Source of the DNA: DASRIA01 sp038203635
Lineage (GTDB): Bacteria; Actinomycetota; Thermoleophilia; Solirubrobacterales; JBBDJG01
DNA: 64,000 nucleotides
Direction of reading: 5' to 3'
Assembly: GCA_038203635.1 (NCBI GenBank)
Contig: JBBRDT010000003.1
Span: 1 to 64,000 of the forward strand
Made by a program: the position numbers and the translations under genes. Positions 1 through 9,656 of the stretch are shown in pieces. The stretch's first letter is position 1; the number at the start of each line of letters is the position of its first letter. Below the pieces are notes generated by a model that saw only the letters and a list, made by a program, of their open reading frames with translations, was not told the DNA's origin and ran no database searches.

Positions 1-1
1 C

Positions 2-931
2 TTCCAGATCGGCGCCTCGGCCTTGATGCGGTCAATGATCTCGCGCGGGCAGCTGGTGGAGATCGGGGGCTCGTTCAGGATCCCGGAGATCCTCGCGGCG
101 TCCGGTGCCCGGCTGGTCGAGGTCGGCACCACGAACCGCACGCGCATCGCGGACTACGAGCGCGCGATCGGCCCCGACACCGCTGCGCTGATGCGGGTGC
201 ACGCGTCCAACTTCCGCACGCTCGGGTTCACCGAGGAGGTCGCGCTACCCGAGCTTGCAGCGCTCGCGCGGGCGCGGGGGTTGTTGCTGATCGACGACCT
301 GGGCTCGGGCGTCGTCGCGCGCCGCAACGACGCGCTGGAGGCGGTCCTCGGCGGCGAGCCGGCCGCGCGCGAGAGCATCGAGGCCGGTGCGGACATCGTG
401 TGCTGCTCGGCGGACAAGCTGCTGGGCGGGCCCCAGGCGGGCATCGTCGCCGGCACCGAGGCGGCGGTTGCGCCGATGCGCGCGCACCCGCTGGCGCGAG
501 CCGTTCGCATCGACAAGCTGTCGCTGGCCGCACTCGAGGCCACGCTGCGACTGCACCGTGAACCGGAGCGCGCGGAGCGCGACATCCCGGTACTCCAGAT
601 GCTCGCGACGCCGCGCGCCGAGCTCGACGCACGCGCGGAGCTGCTGCGCGCCCGGATCGCTGCAGGCGCGCCGCCAGATACCGAGGTGCGCATCGTGTCC
701 GCCGCGGGACGCGCCGGCGGCGGCGCACTCCCGCTGCTCGAGCTGGACGGCCCGGCGGTCGCGATCGCATCGCCCACCGTAGGTGCCGACGAGCTGCACG
801 CTCGCATGCGAACAGTCGACCCGCCGATCGTCGCGCGGGTCCGTGACGATGCGGTCCTGCTGGACCCCCGCACGATCACGGAGGTCGAGGTCGACTTCGC
901 GGTCCGCGGAGTGATCGCGGCACTGGGCTAG
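2..931 (+). CDS. selA: L-seryl-tRNA(Sec) selenium transferase (5' end missing)
   Basis: SelA is a PLP enzyme that converts seryl-tRNA(Sec) to selenocysteinyl-tRNA(Sec) using selenophosphate. The frame is open from the left edge to the TAG at 929-931. Family identity is clear from SRGQLVEIGGSFRIP onward, through VGTTNRT, a DDLGSG stretch and SADKLLGGPQAG, whose Lys is the PLP-binding residue. About 300 residues are present against roughly 450 in full-length SelA, so the N-terminal third is outside the window or lost. The few residues before SRGQ do not match the usual GxEVIVSRG context (see findings). The stop shares its last base with the selB start, so the two are co-translated. Confidence 0.9.
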   Translation, partial: FQIGASALMRSMISRGQLVEIGGSFRIPEILAASGARLVEVGTTNRTRIADYERAIGPDTAALMRVHASNFRTLGFTEEVALPELAALARARGLLLIDDLGSGVVARRNDALEAVLGGEPAARESIEAGADIVCCSADKLLGGPQAGIVAGTEAAVAPMRAHPLARAVRIDKLSLAALEATLRLHREPERAERDIPVLQMLATPRAELDARAELLRARIAAGAPPDTEVRIVSAAGRAGGGALPLLELDGPAVAIASPTVGADELHARMRTVDPPIVARVRDDAVLLDPRTITEVEVDFAVRGVIAALG

Positions 932-2787
932 TGGCGGACGCACCGTTCACGCTGGGAACGGCCGGGCACATCGACCACGGCAAGACCGCGCTGATCGAGG
1001 CGCTGACCGGCGTCAACACGGACCGCCTGCCGCAGGAGCGCGACCGTGGCATCTCCATCGAGCTGGGCTTTGCGCGGCTGGCGCTGCCGTCCGGGCAGGA
1101 GCTTGGCATCGTCGACGTGCCGGGGCACGAGCGCTTCGTGCGCACCATGGTCGCCGGCGCAACAGGTGTCGACCTCTTCCTGCTCGTCGTTGCCGCCGAC
1201 GACGGTGTGATGCCGCAGACCCGCGAGCACCTCAAGGTCATGGAGGTGCTCGGCGTTCCCGCCGGTGCTGTCGCGCTCACCAAGGTCGACGCCGCCGGTG
1301 AGCCGGAACGTGAGCTGGTGGCGACGGATGTCCGCGCGCTGCTCGCGCCGACCCCGTACGCGAGTGCGCCCGTGGTGCCCGTGAGCGCAAAGCTCCGCAC
1401 CGGCCTCGACCGGCTGCGCGAGGTGCTCGACGACGTCGTTGGCGGCCTCGCGCCGCACCCGTCGCGCGACGGACCCGTCTGCCTGCACGTCGACCGCTGC
1501 TTCACGTTGCGGGGCGCCGGCACGGTCGTGACGGGCACATTGTGGGCGGGGGTCGTCGAGGAGGGCCAGGACGTCAGGCTCGAGCCGGGAGCCAGGCCGG
1601 CGCGGGTGCGCGCGGTTCACGTGCACGACGAGCGCGTGCGGGCCGCACCCGCCGGGCGGCGTGTCGCCCTGAACCTCGCGGGCGTCGAGCGCGACGAGGT
1701 ACGGCGCGGCGACGTGGTCCTCGCCCTGCACGGCGGCCCGGTGGCGACGCACTTCGTGGACGCCTCGGTGCGCGTCTTGCCGGGAGCCCGCCCGCTGCGC
1801 CGCGGAGCGCGCGTGCAGGTGCACCATGGAACGCGCGACACCCCCGCACGGGTGGAGCTGCTCGACTCACCGGAGCTGGGGCCGGGGCATCAGGGGTTCG
1901 TGCAGCTGCGGCTCGAGCAACCGCTGGTCCCCGCGCCTGGGGATCGGTTCGTGCTGCGCCAGGTCGCGCCGCCCGACACCTTGGGCGGGGGCACGGTGCT
2001 CGACCCGCGGCCGCGCAAGCACGGTGCCGGGCAGGAGCACGTGCGGCGGCTGCGCGCGGTCGAGAGCGGCGACCCGCTCGAGACGCTGCGCCTCGAGCTG
2101 GAGGAGGCCCGCTCGGGCGTTGGCACGGAGGCCGGGGCGGACCTGCTCGCGCAACTCGCGCGATCGGGCGAGGCGGCCGTTGCCGGTCGCGTGCGGCGGC
2201 GCTGGTTTACGCCCGCCGCACTCGAGCAGGCGCGACGCGAGCTGCTGCATGCGCTGTCGAGCGCCGACGCCGGGCCCGGCGCGCTGTCGCGGATGACGGC
2301 GCTCGAGACGCCGGCCGTGTCCGCCGTGCTCGAGGATCTGCTGACCGAAGGCGCGGTGCGTGAACGCGACGGGATGTTCGCGACCGCCGCCGCCCCGCGG
2401 GCGCTGGACGACCCGCTGGCCCGGCGCCTCGCCGAGTCCGTGCGCGCCGATGGCCTCGCGCCGCGCGCGCCGGACGCGCTGGCCGTCGCGGCCGAGGTGG
2501 ATCGCGCGACGGCGGTGCGCACTCTGGACGGTCTCGCGGCCGAGGGTGCGCTGGTGCGCCTGCGGGCCGGGGTCTACCTCGCGCCGGATGCGCTCGAGGC
2601 GGCGCGCCGCGCGGTCGTGGCGGCATGCGAGCAGGACGGCTCGATCACGATCGCGCGGCTACGGGACCTGCTCGGCACCAGCCGCAAGCACGCGCAAGCG
2701 ATCCTGGAGCACCTCGACGCAGCCCGGATCACGCGCCGTCGCGGAGACGAGCACGTGTTGCGGTCCCGCTCTATCCGAGATAACTGA
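931..2787 (+). CDS. selB: Selenocysteine-specific elongation factor SelB
   Basis: SelB is a GTPase that carries Sec-tRNA(Sec) to UGA codons marked by a SECIS hairpin. It has 618 residues. The G-domain motifs are all visible: GTAGHIDHGKT (G1, residues 9-19), DRGISIELGFA (switch I), DVPGHERF (G3), TKVD (G4) and SAK (G5). EF-Tu-like beta barrels follow, and the C-terminal third is a series of winged helices that bind SECIS RNA, ending in a segment with GSITIARLRDLLGTSRKHA. The GTG start overlaps the selA stop by one base. No Sec tRNA, selD or selenoprotein was seen in the window, so the rest of the pathway must lie elsewhere. Confidence 0.95.
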   Translation: MADAPFTLGTAGHIDHGKTALIEALTGVNTDRLPQERDRGISIELGFARLALPSGQELGIVDVPGHERFVRTMVAGATGVDLFLLVVAADDGVMPQTREHLKVMEVLGVPAGAVALTKVDAAGEPERELVATDVRALLAPTPYASAPVVPVSAKLRTGLDRLREVLDDVVGGLAPHPSRDGPVCLHVDRCFTLRGAGTVVTGTLWAGVVEEGQDVRLEPGARPARVRAVHVHDERVRAAPAGRRVALNLAGVERDEVRRGDVVLALHGGPVATHFVDASVRVLPGARPLRRGARVQVHHGTRDTPARVELLDSPELGPGHQGFVQLRLEQPLVPAPGDRFVLRQVAPPDTLGGGTVLDPRPRKHGAGQEHVRRLRAVESGDPLETLRLELEEARSGVGTEAGADLLAQLARSGEAAVAGRVRRRWFTPAALEQARRELLHALSSADAGPGALSRMTALETPAVSAVLEDLLTEGAVRERDGMFATAAAPRALDDPLARRLAESVRADGLAPRAPDALAVAAEVDRATAVRTLDGLAAEGALVRLRAGVYLAPDALEAARRAVVAACEQDGSITIARLRDLLGTSRKHAQAILEHLDAARITRRRGDEHVLRSRSIRDN

Positions 2788-2839
2788 GTCCACGACGCCG
2801 ACGCCGCCGACTCAATCATCTAGTAGCGTCCAGACTCCA

Positions 2840-3079
2840 ATGCGCATGCGCCAAAGCATGGCTCAGCTCGAGCGGGAGTTCGAGGAGCAGGCGGTCCTCG
2901 AGCGCCGTAGCCGCGAGCAACTGCGGCGTGGTGCGATCAAGCGCACCCGCGTGCGGCGCCGTGCCAAGATCGAGCGCGGCCAGCAATTGCGGTTCCTGCT
3001 GCTGATCGCCTCGATCGTGCTCACGATCGTGGTCGTCAGCGTGGCGATGTTCGAGACGCTCGCCTGGCTGATGGGCTAG
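2840..3079 (+). CDS. Small single-pass membrane protein, unknown function
   Basis: A 79-residue protein. Residues 1-52 are highly charged and probably helical, with Glu/Arg-rich runs such as LEREFEEQAVLERRSREQLR followed by a strongly basic stretch. A single hydrophobic segment at about 53-72 (LLLIASIVLTIVVVSVAMF) ends near the C-terminus. By the positive-inside rule the basic N-terminus should be cytoplasmic. I recognise no family. It follows selB by 52 bases and converges on csrA. The start at 2840 is the first ATG; the ATG at 2846 is an alternative. A shared hairpin carries its stop codon. Confidence 0.7.
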   Translation: MRMRQSMAQLEREFEEQAVLERRSREQLRRGAIKRTRVRRRAKIERGQQLRFLLLIASIVLTIVVVSVAMFETLAWLMG

Positions 3080-3095
3080 CGCCCGGGGCGCTAGC
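3075..3095. terminator. Hairpin between convergent genes containing both stop codons
   Basis: A perfect 9-bp inverted repeat, GCTAGCGCC / GGCGCTAGC, with loop CGG. The left arm contains the TAG of the upstream plus-strand gene (3077-3079) and the right arm contains the TAG of csrA on the minus strand. There is no T-tract on either side, so action as an intrinsic terminator is inferred from position and symmetry only. Confidence 0.5.
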
Positions 3096-3321
3096 TGCGT
3101 TCTTCGCTGGAGAGGTTCTCCAGCGCCTTGTCCACCTCTTCGCGGCCGCCGGCCGCCTTCTCCTGCTGGATCTCGAGGTAGACCTCTTTGCGGAACACCG
3201 GGATGGTGCGGGGTGCCTGAATGCCTATCCGTACCTTCTCGCCCATGATCGAGAGCACCGATACCTCGATGTCATCCCCGATCATGATGCTCTGGTTCGA
3301 TTTTCTCGTAAGGACAAGCAA
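3091..3321 (-). CDS. csrA: Carbon storage regulator CsrA
   Basis: CsrA is a small dimeric RNA-binding protein that blocks or stabilises mRNAs by binding GGA motifs. The start is a TTG, giving MLVLTRKSNQSIMIGDDIEV, which aligns with the family N-terminus. A strong GGAGGG lies 8 bases upstream, which decides against a longer GTG-started version. The core VLSIMGEKVRIGIQAP and the VxRKEVYLEI helix are present; an acidic tail brings it to 76 residues. CsrA is uncommon in actinobacteria outside the deep lineages, where it is often linked to flagellar genes; none are seen here. It is divergent from the gene at 3484. Confidence 0.93.
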   Translation of the reverse strand: MLVLTRKSNQSIMIGDDIEVSVLSIMGEKVRIGIQAPRTIPVFRKEVYLEIQQEKAAGGREEVDKALENLSSEERS

Positions 3322-3483
3322 TGAATTGGCCCTCCATGCCCCTGGTTGACGACCAGCGTCCAACTAAACCATCAATGCAGGACCGAATCAACGGGGCCGC
3401 TCGGTTTCGCATCCAATCTTTCTTTCCCGGTCGGCCGCCGCGATCCTGCCCGCCTCACAACCCCTTAGAATCGTCCCGGTGCC

Positions 3484-4230
3484 GTGAAGTCCCCGACGGC
3501 CCGGCACCTTTCTACCCTAACCGCGACGGAACCGACTTTGCGACGCCAACCATCTCTCCGAGCCCAGCTGAATCAGATTCGGCTGTGGGTACGGCAGGGG
3601 CGCACCGATGCTTGGATCGCACACAAGCTCGATATCGCCGTCGACGAGCTGACTCGCTTCAAGAATGAGCATCAGCTCGACGAGGAGGAGACGTCCCCCC
3701 TGCGCCCGGCGGATCCGCTGTCCGTCGAGGCCCCCGAGCCGGCCGCTGCCGGGGAGGACGAGGACGAGGACGAGCCTGACCCCGACGCGGAGGACGAGGA
3801 CCGCCCATCCAGGCGTGAGCGCGAGGCAGCGCGGCGCCGCAGCCGTCCACCACGGCGCCGCGAGCCACGAGCCGAGCGTGAGCAACAGCCGCGCGCGCCC
3901 CGGCCGCCGCGCGAAGCCCGGCCGCCGCGCGCGGACGAGGACGACGAGGAGCTGGACGGCGAGCCCCGCCCCCGGCGCCGGCGCGGCCGCCGGGGAGGCC
4001 GCCGCCATCGGGGCCGGCGCAACGCCTTCGAGGCCACGTTCGACCACGGCGAGGAGGAGGGTTACGGCCTGTGGCTCGATCCCGCGGTCGTGGACAATCC
4101 CGTGTACTCACAGCACTGGGCGGGCCACCGCGCGGTGACCGTCACGGTCGAAGCTGACGCGATCACCATCCGTCGCGCCCAGCCCGATCCTCCTGCCGAG
4201 GACGACGACGAGGCGGAGTCCGAGGACTAA
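3484..4230 (+). CDS. Conserved hypothetical protein with helix-turn-helix-like N-terminus and disordered charged middle
   Basis: 248 residues in three parts. Residues about 20-62 (LRAQLNQIRLWVRQGRTDAW and on to DELTRFKNEHQL) resemble a small helix-turn-helix. Residues about 63-178 are low-complexity: an acidic run, then Arg/Pro-rich segments with RRRRGRRGGRRHRGRR. Residues about 190-235 (YGLWLDPAVVDNPVYSQHW and following) look like a compact ordered domain, before an acidic end. This is consistent with a nucleic-acid binding protein, but no function is established. The start is uncertain: GTG at 3484 or TTG at 3538 (residue 19). A TAGAAT at 3466-3471 could be the -10 box. Confidence 0.7.
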   Translation: MKSPTARHLSTLTATEPTLRRQPSLRAQLNQIRLWVRQGRTDAWIAHKLDIAVDELTRFKNEHQLDEEETSPLRPADPLSVEAPEPAAAGEDEDEDEPDPDAEDEDRPSRREREAARRRSRPPRRREPRAEREQQPRAPRPPREARPPRADEDDEELDGEPRPRRRRGRRGGRRHRGRRNAFEATFDHGEEEGYGLWLDPAVVDNPVYSQHWAGHRAVTVTVEADAITIRRAQPDPPAEDDDEAESED

Positions 4231-4580
4231 CCGGCCTGCCCGGCGCGTACGGGCCGGCCGCCGGCGAAGTCCTGGGCCTCGCGCATGTACAGGTAGAAGG
4301 CCGCGTCACATGCGGCCGACACGTCGGTCAGATCGGCTCCCGGCGGAAGCGTTGCCATGCCGACGTCGCAGAGCAGGTCTCCCCGCTCGCGGTACAGGCC
4401 GACCAGCTCGTTCACGGTGAAGCGGGAACCCAGGCGCTTGCGCAGCTCGTCCTCGACCGCCGTCACGGCTCGGCCCAGCACCCGGTTGTGCCCGGCGTTC
4501 GCGCGGGTCGCCTGGACGCGGCGGTAGCCCTCCTCCCATTCGAGGATTGCGGTCTGAAAGCCGGCTTCCACATCTGCCAC
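4227..4580 (-). CDS. Conserved hypothetical protein, probably co-transcribed with ftsB
   Basis: 117 residues from a GTG start, no signal peptide or membrane segment, predicted mostly helical. Notable stretches are EWEEGYRRVQATRANAGHNR and RFTVNELVGLYRERGDLLCD; it ends in a short Gly/Arg tail. It lies 26 bases after ftsB on the same strand, the place held by DUF501 proteins in other actinobacteria, but I cannot see DUF501 features in it. Its stop overlaps the convergent upstream gene by 4 bases. Function unknown. Confidence 0.7.
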   Translation of the reverse strand: MADVEAGFQTAILEWEEGYRRVQATRANAGHNRVLGRAVTAVEDELRKRLGSRFTVNELVGLYRERGDLLCDVGMATLPPGADLTDVSAACDAAFYLYMREAQDFAGGRPVRAGQAG

Positions 4581-4606
4581 ACGGCCAAATTAGCCGTTCT
4601 GAACCC

Positions 4607-4966
4607 CTACCGGGGCAGACCGCGTACGACGTATACGCGCTCGCCCGGGCGGGCCATGCCGAGCCGCCGTGCCTCCAGCTCCACACGGGATGTGCGCTTC
4701 AGCTCCCGGGACCGTGCATGCAGCGCTGCATTGTCGGCGCGGAGGTCCTTGACCTCGGCCTGGGTGTCCCGGCTGAGCTGCCAGGCCTCGAAGTAGCGGG
4801 TCGCCGGTTTCACGTACAGCAGCAGCACGAGGCCCAGCGCGACGAGCAGGCTGAGGCGCGCGACTCTGTCCCAGCGGATGCCCCGCAGGGAGATCGCAGT
4901 CGTGCCCACTCCCCCGGAAGCCCTCCGTGCGCGCGGAGCGGCGGCGCGTCTCGCCGTCGAAGCCAT
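4607..4966 (-). CDS. ftsB: Septum formation initiator, FtsB/DivIC family
   Basis: FtsB/DivIC proteins form a membrane complex with FtsL and FtsQ that activates septal wall synthesis. The 119-residue protein has a basic cytoplasmic N-terminus, one membrane segment at about 36-52 (LARLSLLVALGLVLLLY region), then a coiled coil at about 60-95 (DTQAEVKDLRADNAALHARS) and the family's terminal block ELEARRLGMARPGERVYVV. It lies downstream of eno on the same strand, the classical eno-divIC neighbourhood of actinobacteria, though a decayed gene now separates the two. Confidence 0.88.
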   Translation of the reverse strand: MASTARRAAAPRARRASGGVGTTAISLRGIRWDRVARLSLLVALGLVLLLYVKPATRYFEAWQLSRDTQAEVKDLRADNAALHARSRELKRTSRVELEARRLGMARPGERVYVVRGLPR

Positions 4967-5017
4967 CGCGCGCTGCTTTCTACGGCTGGGCGCCAGGTCC
5001 TGCCGCCGCGGTTTTTT

Positions 5018-6036
5018 CTAAGGGCAGGCGTTGCTGACGTTCACGCGCTGGGCACGGTCGACGTAGACCTTCTGGGTCTTGGTCCGGCCGGCCTTGTGGC
5101 ACGTGAGCTTCCACGCCTCCTTGCCGCCACCGACCACGATGTCGGGGCCCGGCGCAAAGACCTTGGACCTCATCGTCCACGAAGGGTTGGCCGCCGCGAA
5201 GTTGGCCACACGCAGGATGTAGTCGCCGACCGGCGGGTCCTCGATGAACGCGACCTCCTTCGCGCCGGGCGGGCCGCCGGATCCCGGCATCGACTTGAGC
5301 GTGCCGTCGGGCTGCTTGTAGTAGATCTCGAGGTCGTAGTCGTCGGGCGTGGCCCAATCGACGCTCACCTTCAGCAGGCGCGCGGTGTCGGAGCCCGTGA
5401 TCGAGAACTCCTTGTCGATGTGCTCCCTGGGCAGGGTCGACTCGCTGTTCTCCCAGGTCTGCGTGCGGTACGGGCTGTCCGCGACGCCGCGGATGCGGTG
5501 CTCGGCCATGATCGGACGGGTGGATGGGTTCGCGTGGTACTCGAAGTTGCCGGAGGGCGGAACCTTCATCCACGTGTCGAGCACATCCTGGAACCGGATG
5601 ATGGGGCCCTGGTTGGCCGGTTCGTTCTCGACCTCGTCGAGGGTCACGACACCGTTGGACATCGTGCGCACGGGTGAGGTCTCGGTCACGAACGCCTTGC
5701 GCAGCCGCAGCTGGGCACCGGGCGGGGCCGAGCCCGCGATCACCGAGTGCTTGGACGCGTCAGCGGCGTTCTCCATGGCGAGGAAGAACGCTTCGCGGCG
5801 ACGATGCCGCTCATCGGTGTTGCGACCTGCCGTGTGACGACGCCCGCTGCGCCCGGGATGGGACGGTCGAAGCACTCGCGCTGCGCGGAGGACCCGGCCG
5901 AGACGGTGGTCGAGAGCAGATCTTCCGCGGATGCGGCGGGGGTGAGCGCCCACAGCGCCACGGAGGCGAGCACCAGCGCGACCGGGCCCCGGGCGAAGGA
6001 CGATTTGCGGGTCGACAGCAGGCACAAACCGGGCAT
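5018..6036 (-). pseudogene. Decayed secreted peptidase (M14 carboxypeptidase-like), catalytic domain missing and frame shifted
   Basis: The ATG at 6036 follows a GAGGAG Shine-Dalgarno by 6 bases and opens a good signal peptide (MPGLCLLSTRK..., hydrophobic core, cleavage near AASA). About 40 mature residues follow, to MSGIVAA near 5800. That frame then leads to a stop at about 5740, while another frame takes over with EAFFLAMENAADASKHSVI and runs as a continuous secreted-type beta-rich region to the stop at 5018. The second part resembles what follows the catalytic domain in secreted M14 zinc carboxypeptidases, yet no HxxE zinc site is present. The simplest reading is an internal deletion that removed the catalytic domain and shifted the frame. 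A sequencing error plus an unusual domain content is the alternative. Confidence 0.6.
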
Positions 6037-6206
6037 CTGCAACTCCTCGAGAGAGTGGGCTTGACTCGGGCTCGGGAGGTGGCCTCAGACCCTGGAGGTG
6101 GCCCGGCCCCTACACGGCGCCGTGGGCGGCCGATCCCGCCCACGCGACCTTCCCCAACTACGAGCGGAAAGTTACCCGGCGGTCAGCTTAAGTAAACCGG
6201 TGTTTC

Positions 6207-7486
<1,280 letters not shown>

Positions 7487-7490
<4 letters not shown>

Positions 7491-8152
7491 AGCGCGCTCG
7501 CCGTGCGCCGCAGCGCGATCTCGGGGTCCACGCGCGCTTCGCGCGCCACGTCGACCACGGCCAGCAGCAGCTCCCCGATCGCTCCGTACAGCTCGTCGGA
7601 GCCGTGATGGGAATCGCTCTCCCGCGCGCGTAGGCGCGCCACCCGCGCGAGCGCCTCGGCGGGTTGCGGGTGCTGCGCGTCGGCACCGCGCAGCCGCTTG
7701 CGCGCATAGGTCAGCGCGGGCAGGGTCTCGGCAACGCCGGCCGGTCCTTCGCGCAGCTTGATCGCGTCCCAGTTCTGCTTCACCTCGGCCGCAGTGGTCG
7801 CGTCCGTGGGCAGTGCGGACATGCGCTCCTCCTCGAAGATGTGCGGGTGGCGGCGGACGAGCTTGTCATGCGCCGCCCTGGCCACGGCGGCGAGGTCGCC
7901 GGCCCCGCGCTCCTCGAGCAGCAGGGAGAGGAAATAGACCTGGAACAGCACGTCGCCGAGCTCGTCGATCAGCTTCGCGTCGTCGCCGGAGTGGGCCGCG
8001 TCGGCCAGCTCATACGCCTCCTCGACGGTGTGGGGCACGATGCTGCGCTCGTCCTGCTCGCGGTCCCAGGGACATTCGGTGCGCAGGCGGCGCGTGATCG
8101 CGTCGAGCTCGAGCAGCGCCTCGCGCAGCCGCTCGTCCTCGGCTCCCGGCAC
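7487..8152 (-). CDS. mazG: Nucleoside triphosphate pyrophosphohydrolase MazG
   Basis: MazG hydrolyses NTPs, including damaged or non-canonical ones, to NMP and pyrophosphate. The protein has one clear MazG domain: LRTECPWDREQ, VEEAYELADA and KLIDELGDVLFQVYF give the ExxE...ExxD metal-binding helices, and KLVRRHPHIF the conserved basic block. The C-terminal half (EVKQNWDAIK, IGELLLAVVDVAREARVDPE) is the second, degenerate repeat. Start chosen as GTG at 8152, ten bases after the upstream stop, giving 221 residues; a longer upstream reading would run into the upstream gene and has no family similarity. Overlaps eno by 4 bases. Confidence 0.9.
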
Positions 8153-8162
8153 GGAACAGGCG

Positions 8163-9557
8163 CTAGTTGCCGCCGGATGGGGGCGGTGCGCCCTGCTGCG
8201 GCACTGGCTGGCCGCCTGCACCGCCCGGCGTGTTGACGCCCGGCACGACGCCGCCGGGTACGCCTCCCGCGGCGGCACCCGGCTTGGGTGCGCCACCGAG
8301 CGCGAGCGGAGCCTGGGGCGCCGTGGCGCCGCCGGGCGCACCGAATTGCGCGCCGGCGGAAGCCTGTTCCACACCGATCACCGTGCCCGCGCCGTTGCCA
8401 CCGGCGAGGTTGCTCCCGGTCCCGTCGAGCGCGGGCGGGCTGGCGCCGGTCGCGCCGGGGATCGGGCGCTTCTGGCCCGGAGGGAGCGGGGGCGTTGCCG
8501 TCTGGTCCGCCTCACGGCCGTTGCGGCAGTCCGCGATCGTGTAGTCGGCCGCGCAGTCGGTGCGCGCGCGCCAGTCGTTGCGGAAGTTCTTGGAGAACTG
8601 ATCGAGGTCCTTCTGCTGCTTCTGTGAGACCAGCAGCTGGCGGATGCCCTGCTGGGACTGCTCGAGGCTCTGCTTGGCCGCCTTGGTGACCTTGGTCACG
8701 CGGAACACGTAGTAGCCGGCATCGGTCTTGATCGGGCCGGCGACCTTCTTCTCGACCGCTGCGAACACGGCCGCGTCGAGCTTCGGGTCCTGCTGGCCCT
8801 TCGTGACGCCGAGCAGCTTCCCGCCCTGCTCCTTGGATGCCGGGTCGTCAGAAAGCTCCTTGGCGACCTTCGACCACCGCTCGCCGCCCTCGACGCGACG
8901 CTTGGCTTCGAGCACGTCGGCCTGCTTCTTGCTGAGGACGACCTCGAGGTCGCGCCGCTCCGGCTGCGAGAACTGCTGCGAGTTGTCGTTGTAGTACTTC
9001 TCGATCTCGTCCTTGGACACGTCCTGGCTGCTCTCCGTCACCTGCTGGCGGATCTTGTTGGACACCACGTCGAGCCGGACCCGGAACTTGAGGTCCTCCT
9101 CGGTCTGGCCGGAGGTCTTCAGGAAGCGCTTGTACGCCTTCTCGTTGGGGAAGGACTGGTCCTTGGTCTCCTCGAACTGGCGGTTGACCTCGGCGGGGCT
9201 CGCGCTGAGGCCGCGCTCCTTCGCCTCGCCGTCGATCCACTTCGCGGAGACGAGGAACTGCATGACCTGCTGCTTGACCGCCTCGTACTGGCGGCTGCCG
9301 GGCTTCGGCGGCGCGGGCTTCTTCTTCTGCCCGGGCTGCGGCTGAGCGGATACGACCAGCAGCCAGTGCTGGAAGTCGTTCTTGGAGATCGTCCCGGCGT
9401 CCTTGACGTCCGCCACGTCGTCGTCGGCGACGCCCCCGGTCGCGGAGAAGATCGCGGCGGCCGCGATCGCCACGACGCAGGCGAGCAGGATCAAGCCGAT
9501 CGTGCGGCCGGGCGGGGGCTTGGAGCCCTTGGCTGGGGAGCGTGCTGGACGAGCCAT
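8163..9557 (-). CDS. Membrane-anchored SurA-like peptidyl-prolyl isomerase
   Basis: Likely folds exported proteins outside the membrane. 464 residues. A basic start and one hydrophobic segment at about 19-38 (TIGLILLACVVAIAAAAIFS) act as anchor or signal. A SurA-type chaperone domain covers roughly 55-190, followed by a parvulin (PpiC) domain at about 205-300 containing RDLEVVLSKKQADVLEAKRR, GGKLLGV and KTDAGYYVFRVTK. The last 115 residues are Pro/Gly/Ala-rich and probably disordered. It sits between mfd and mazG, where mycobacteria carry the lipoprotein LpqU; the functions are not the same, only the place. Confidence 0.85.
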   Translation of the reverse strand: MARPARSPAKGSKPPPGRTIGLILLACVVAIAAAAIFSATGGVADDDVADVKDAGTISKNDFQHWLLVVSAQPQPGQKKKPAPPKPGSRQYEAVKQQVMQFLVSAKWIDGEAKERGLSASPAEVNRQFEETKDQSFPNEKAYKRFLKTSGQTEEDLKFRVRLDVVSNKIRQQVTESSQDVSKDEIEKYYNDNSQQFSQPERRDLEVVLSKKQADVLEAKRRVEGGERWSKVAKELSDDPASKEQGGKLLGVTKGQQDPKLDAAVFAAVEKKVAGPIKTDAGYYVFRVTKVTKAAKQSLEQSQQGIRQLLVSQKQQKDLDQFSKNFRNDWRARTDCAADYTIADCRNGREADQTATPPLPPGQKRPIPGATGASPPALDGTGSNLAGGNGAGTVIGVEQASAGAQFGAPGGATAPQAPLALGGAPKPGAAAGGVPGGVVPGVNTPGGAGGQPVPQQGAPPPSGGN

Positions 9558-9656
9558 TCAGCGAAGCGGCCCGGGGAAAATCCGGGCGCGGCGGAGAACT
9601 ATAGCGACGGGTCGGGGCGGCATTGCCGGTTCCTGCCGGGCGGCGACAAGCTGCTG

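Noticed and set aside
2788..2839. Selenocysteine tRNA gene after selB
   Set aside because: The gap is 52 bases and cannot hold a tRNA of about 95 bases; no acceptor stem is seen.
3091..3363. Longer CsrA starting 14 codons upstream of the TTG
   Set aside because: Extra residues have no family match, while the TTG has a GGAGGG 8 bases upstream and restores the normal MLVLTRK start.
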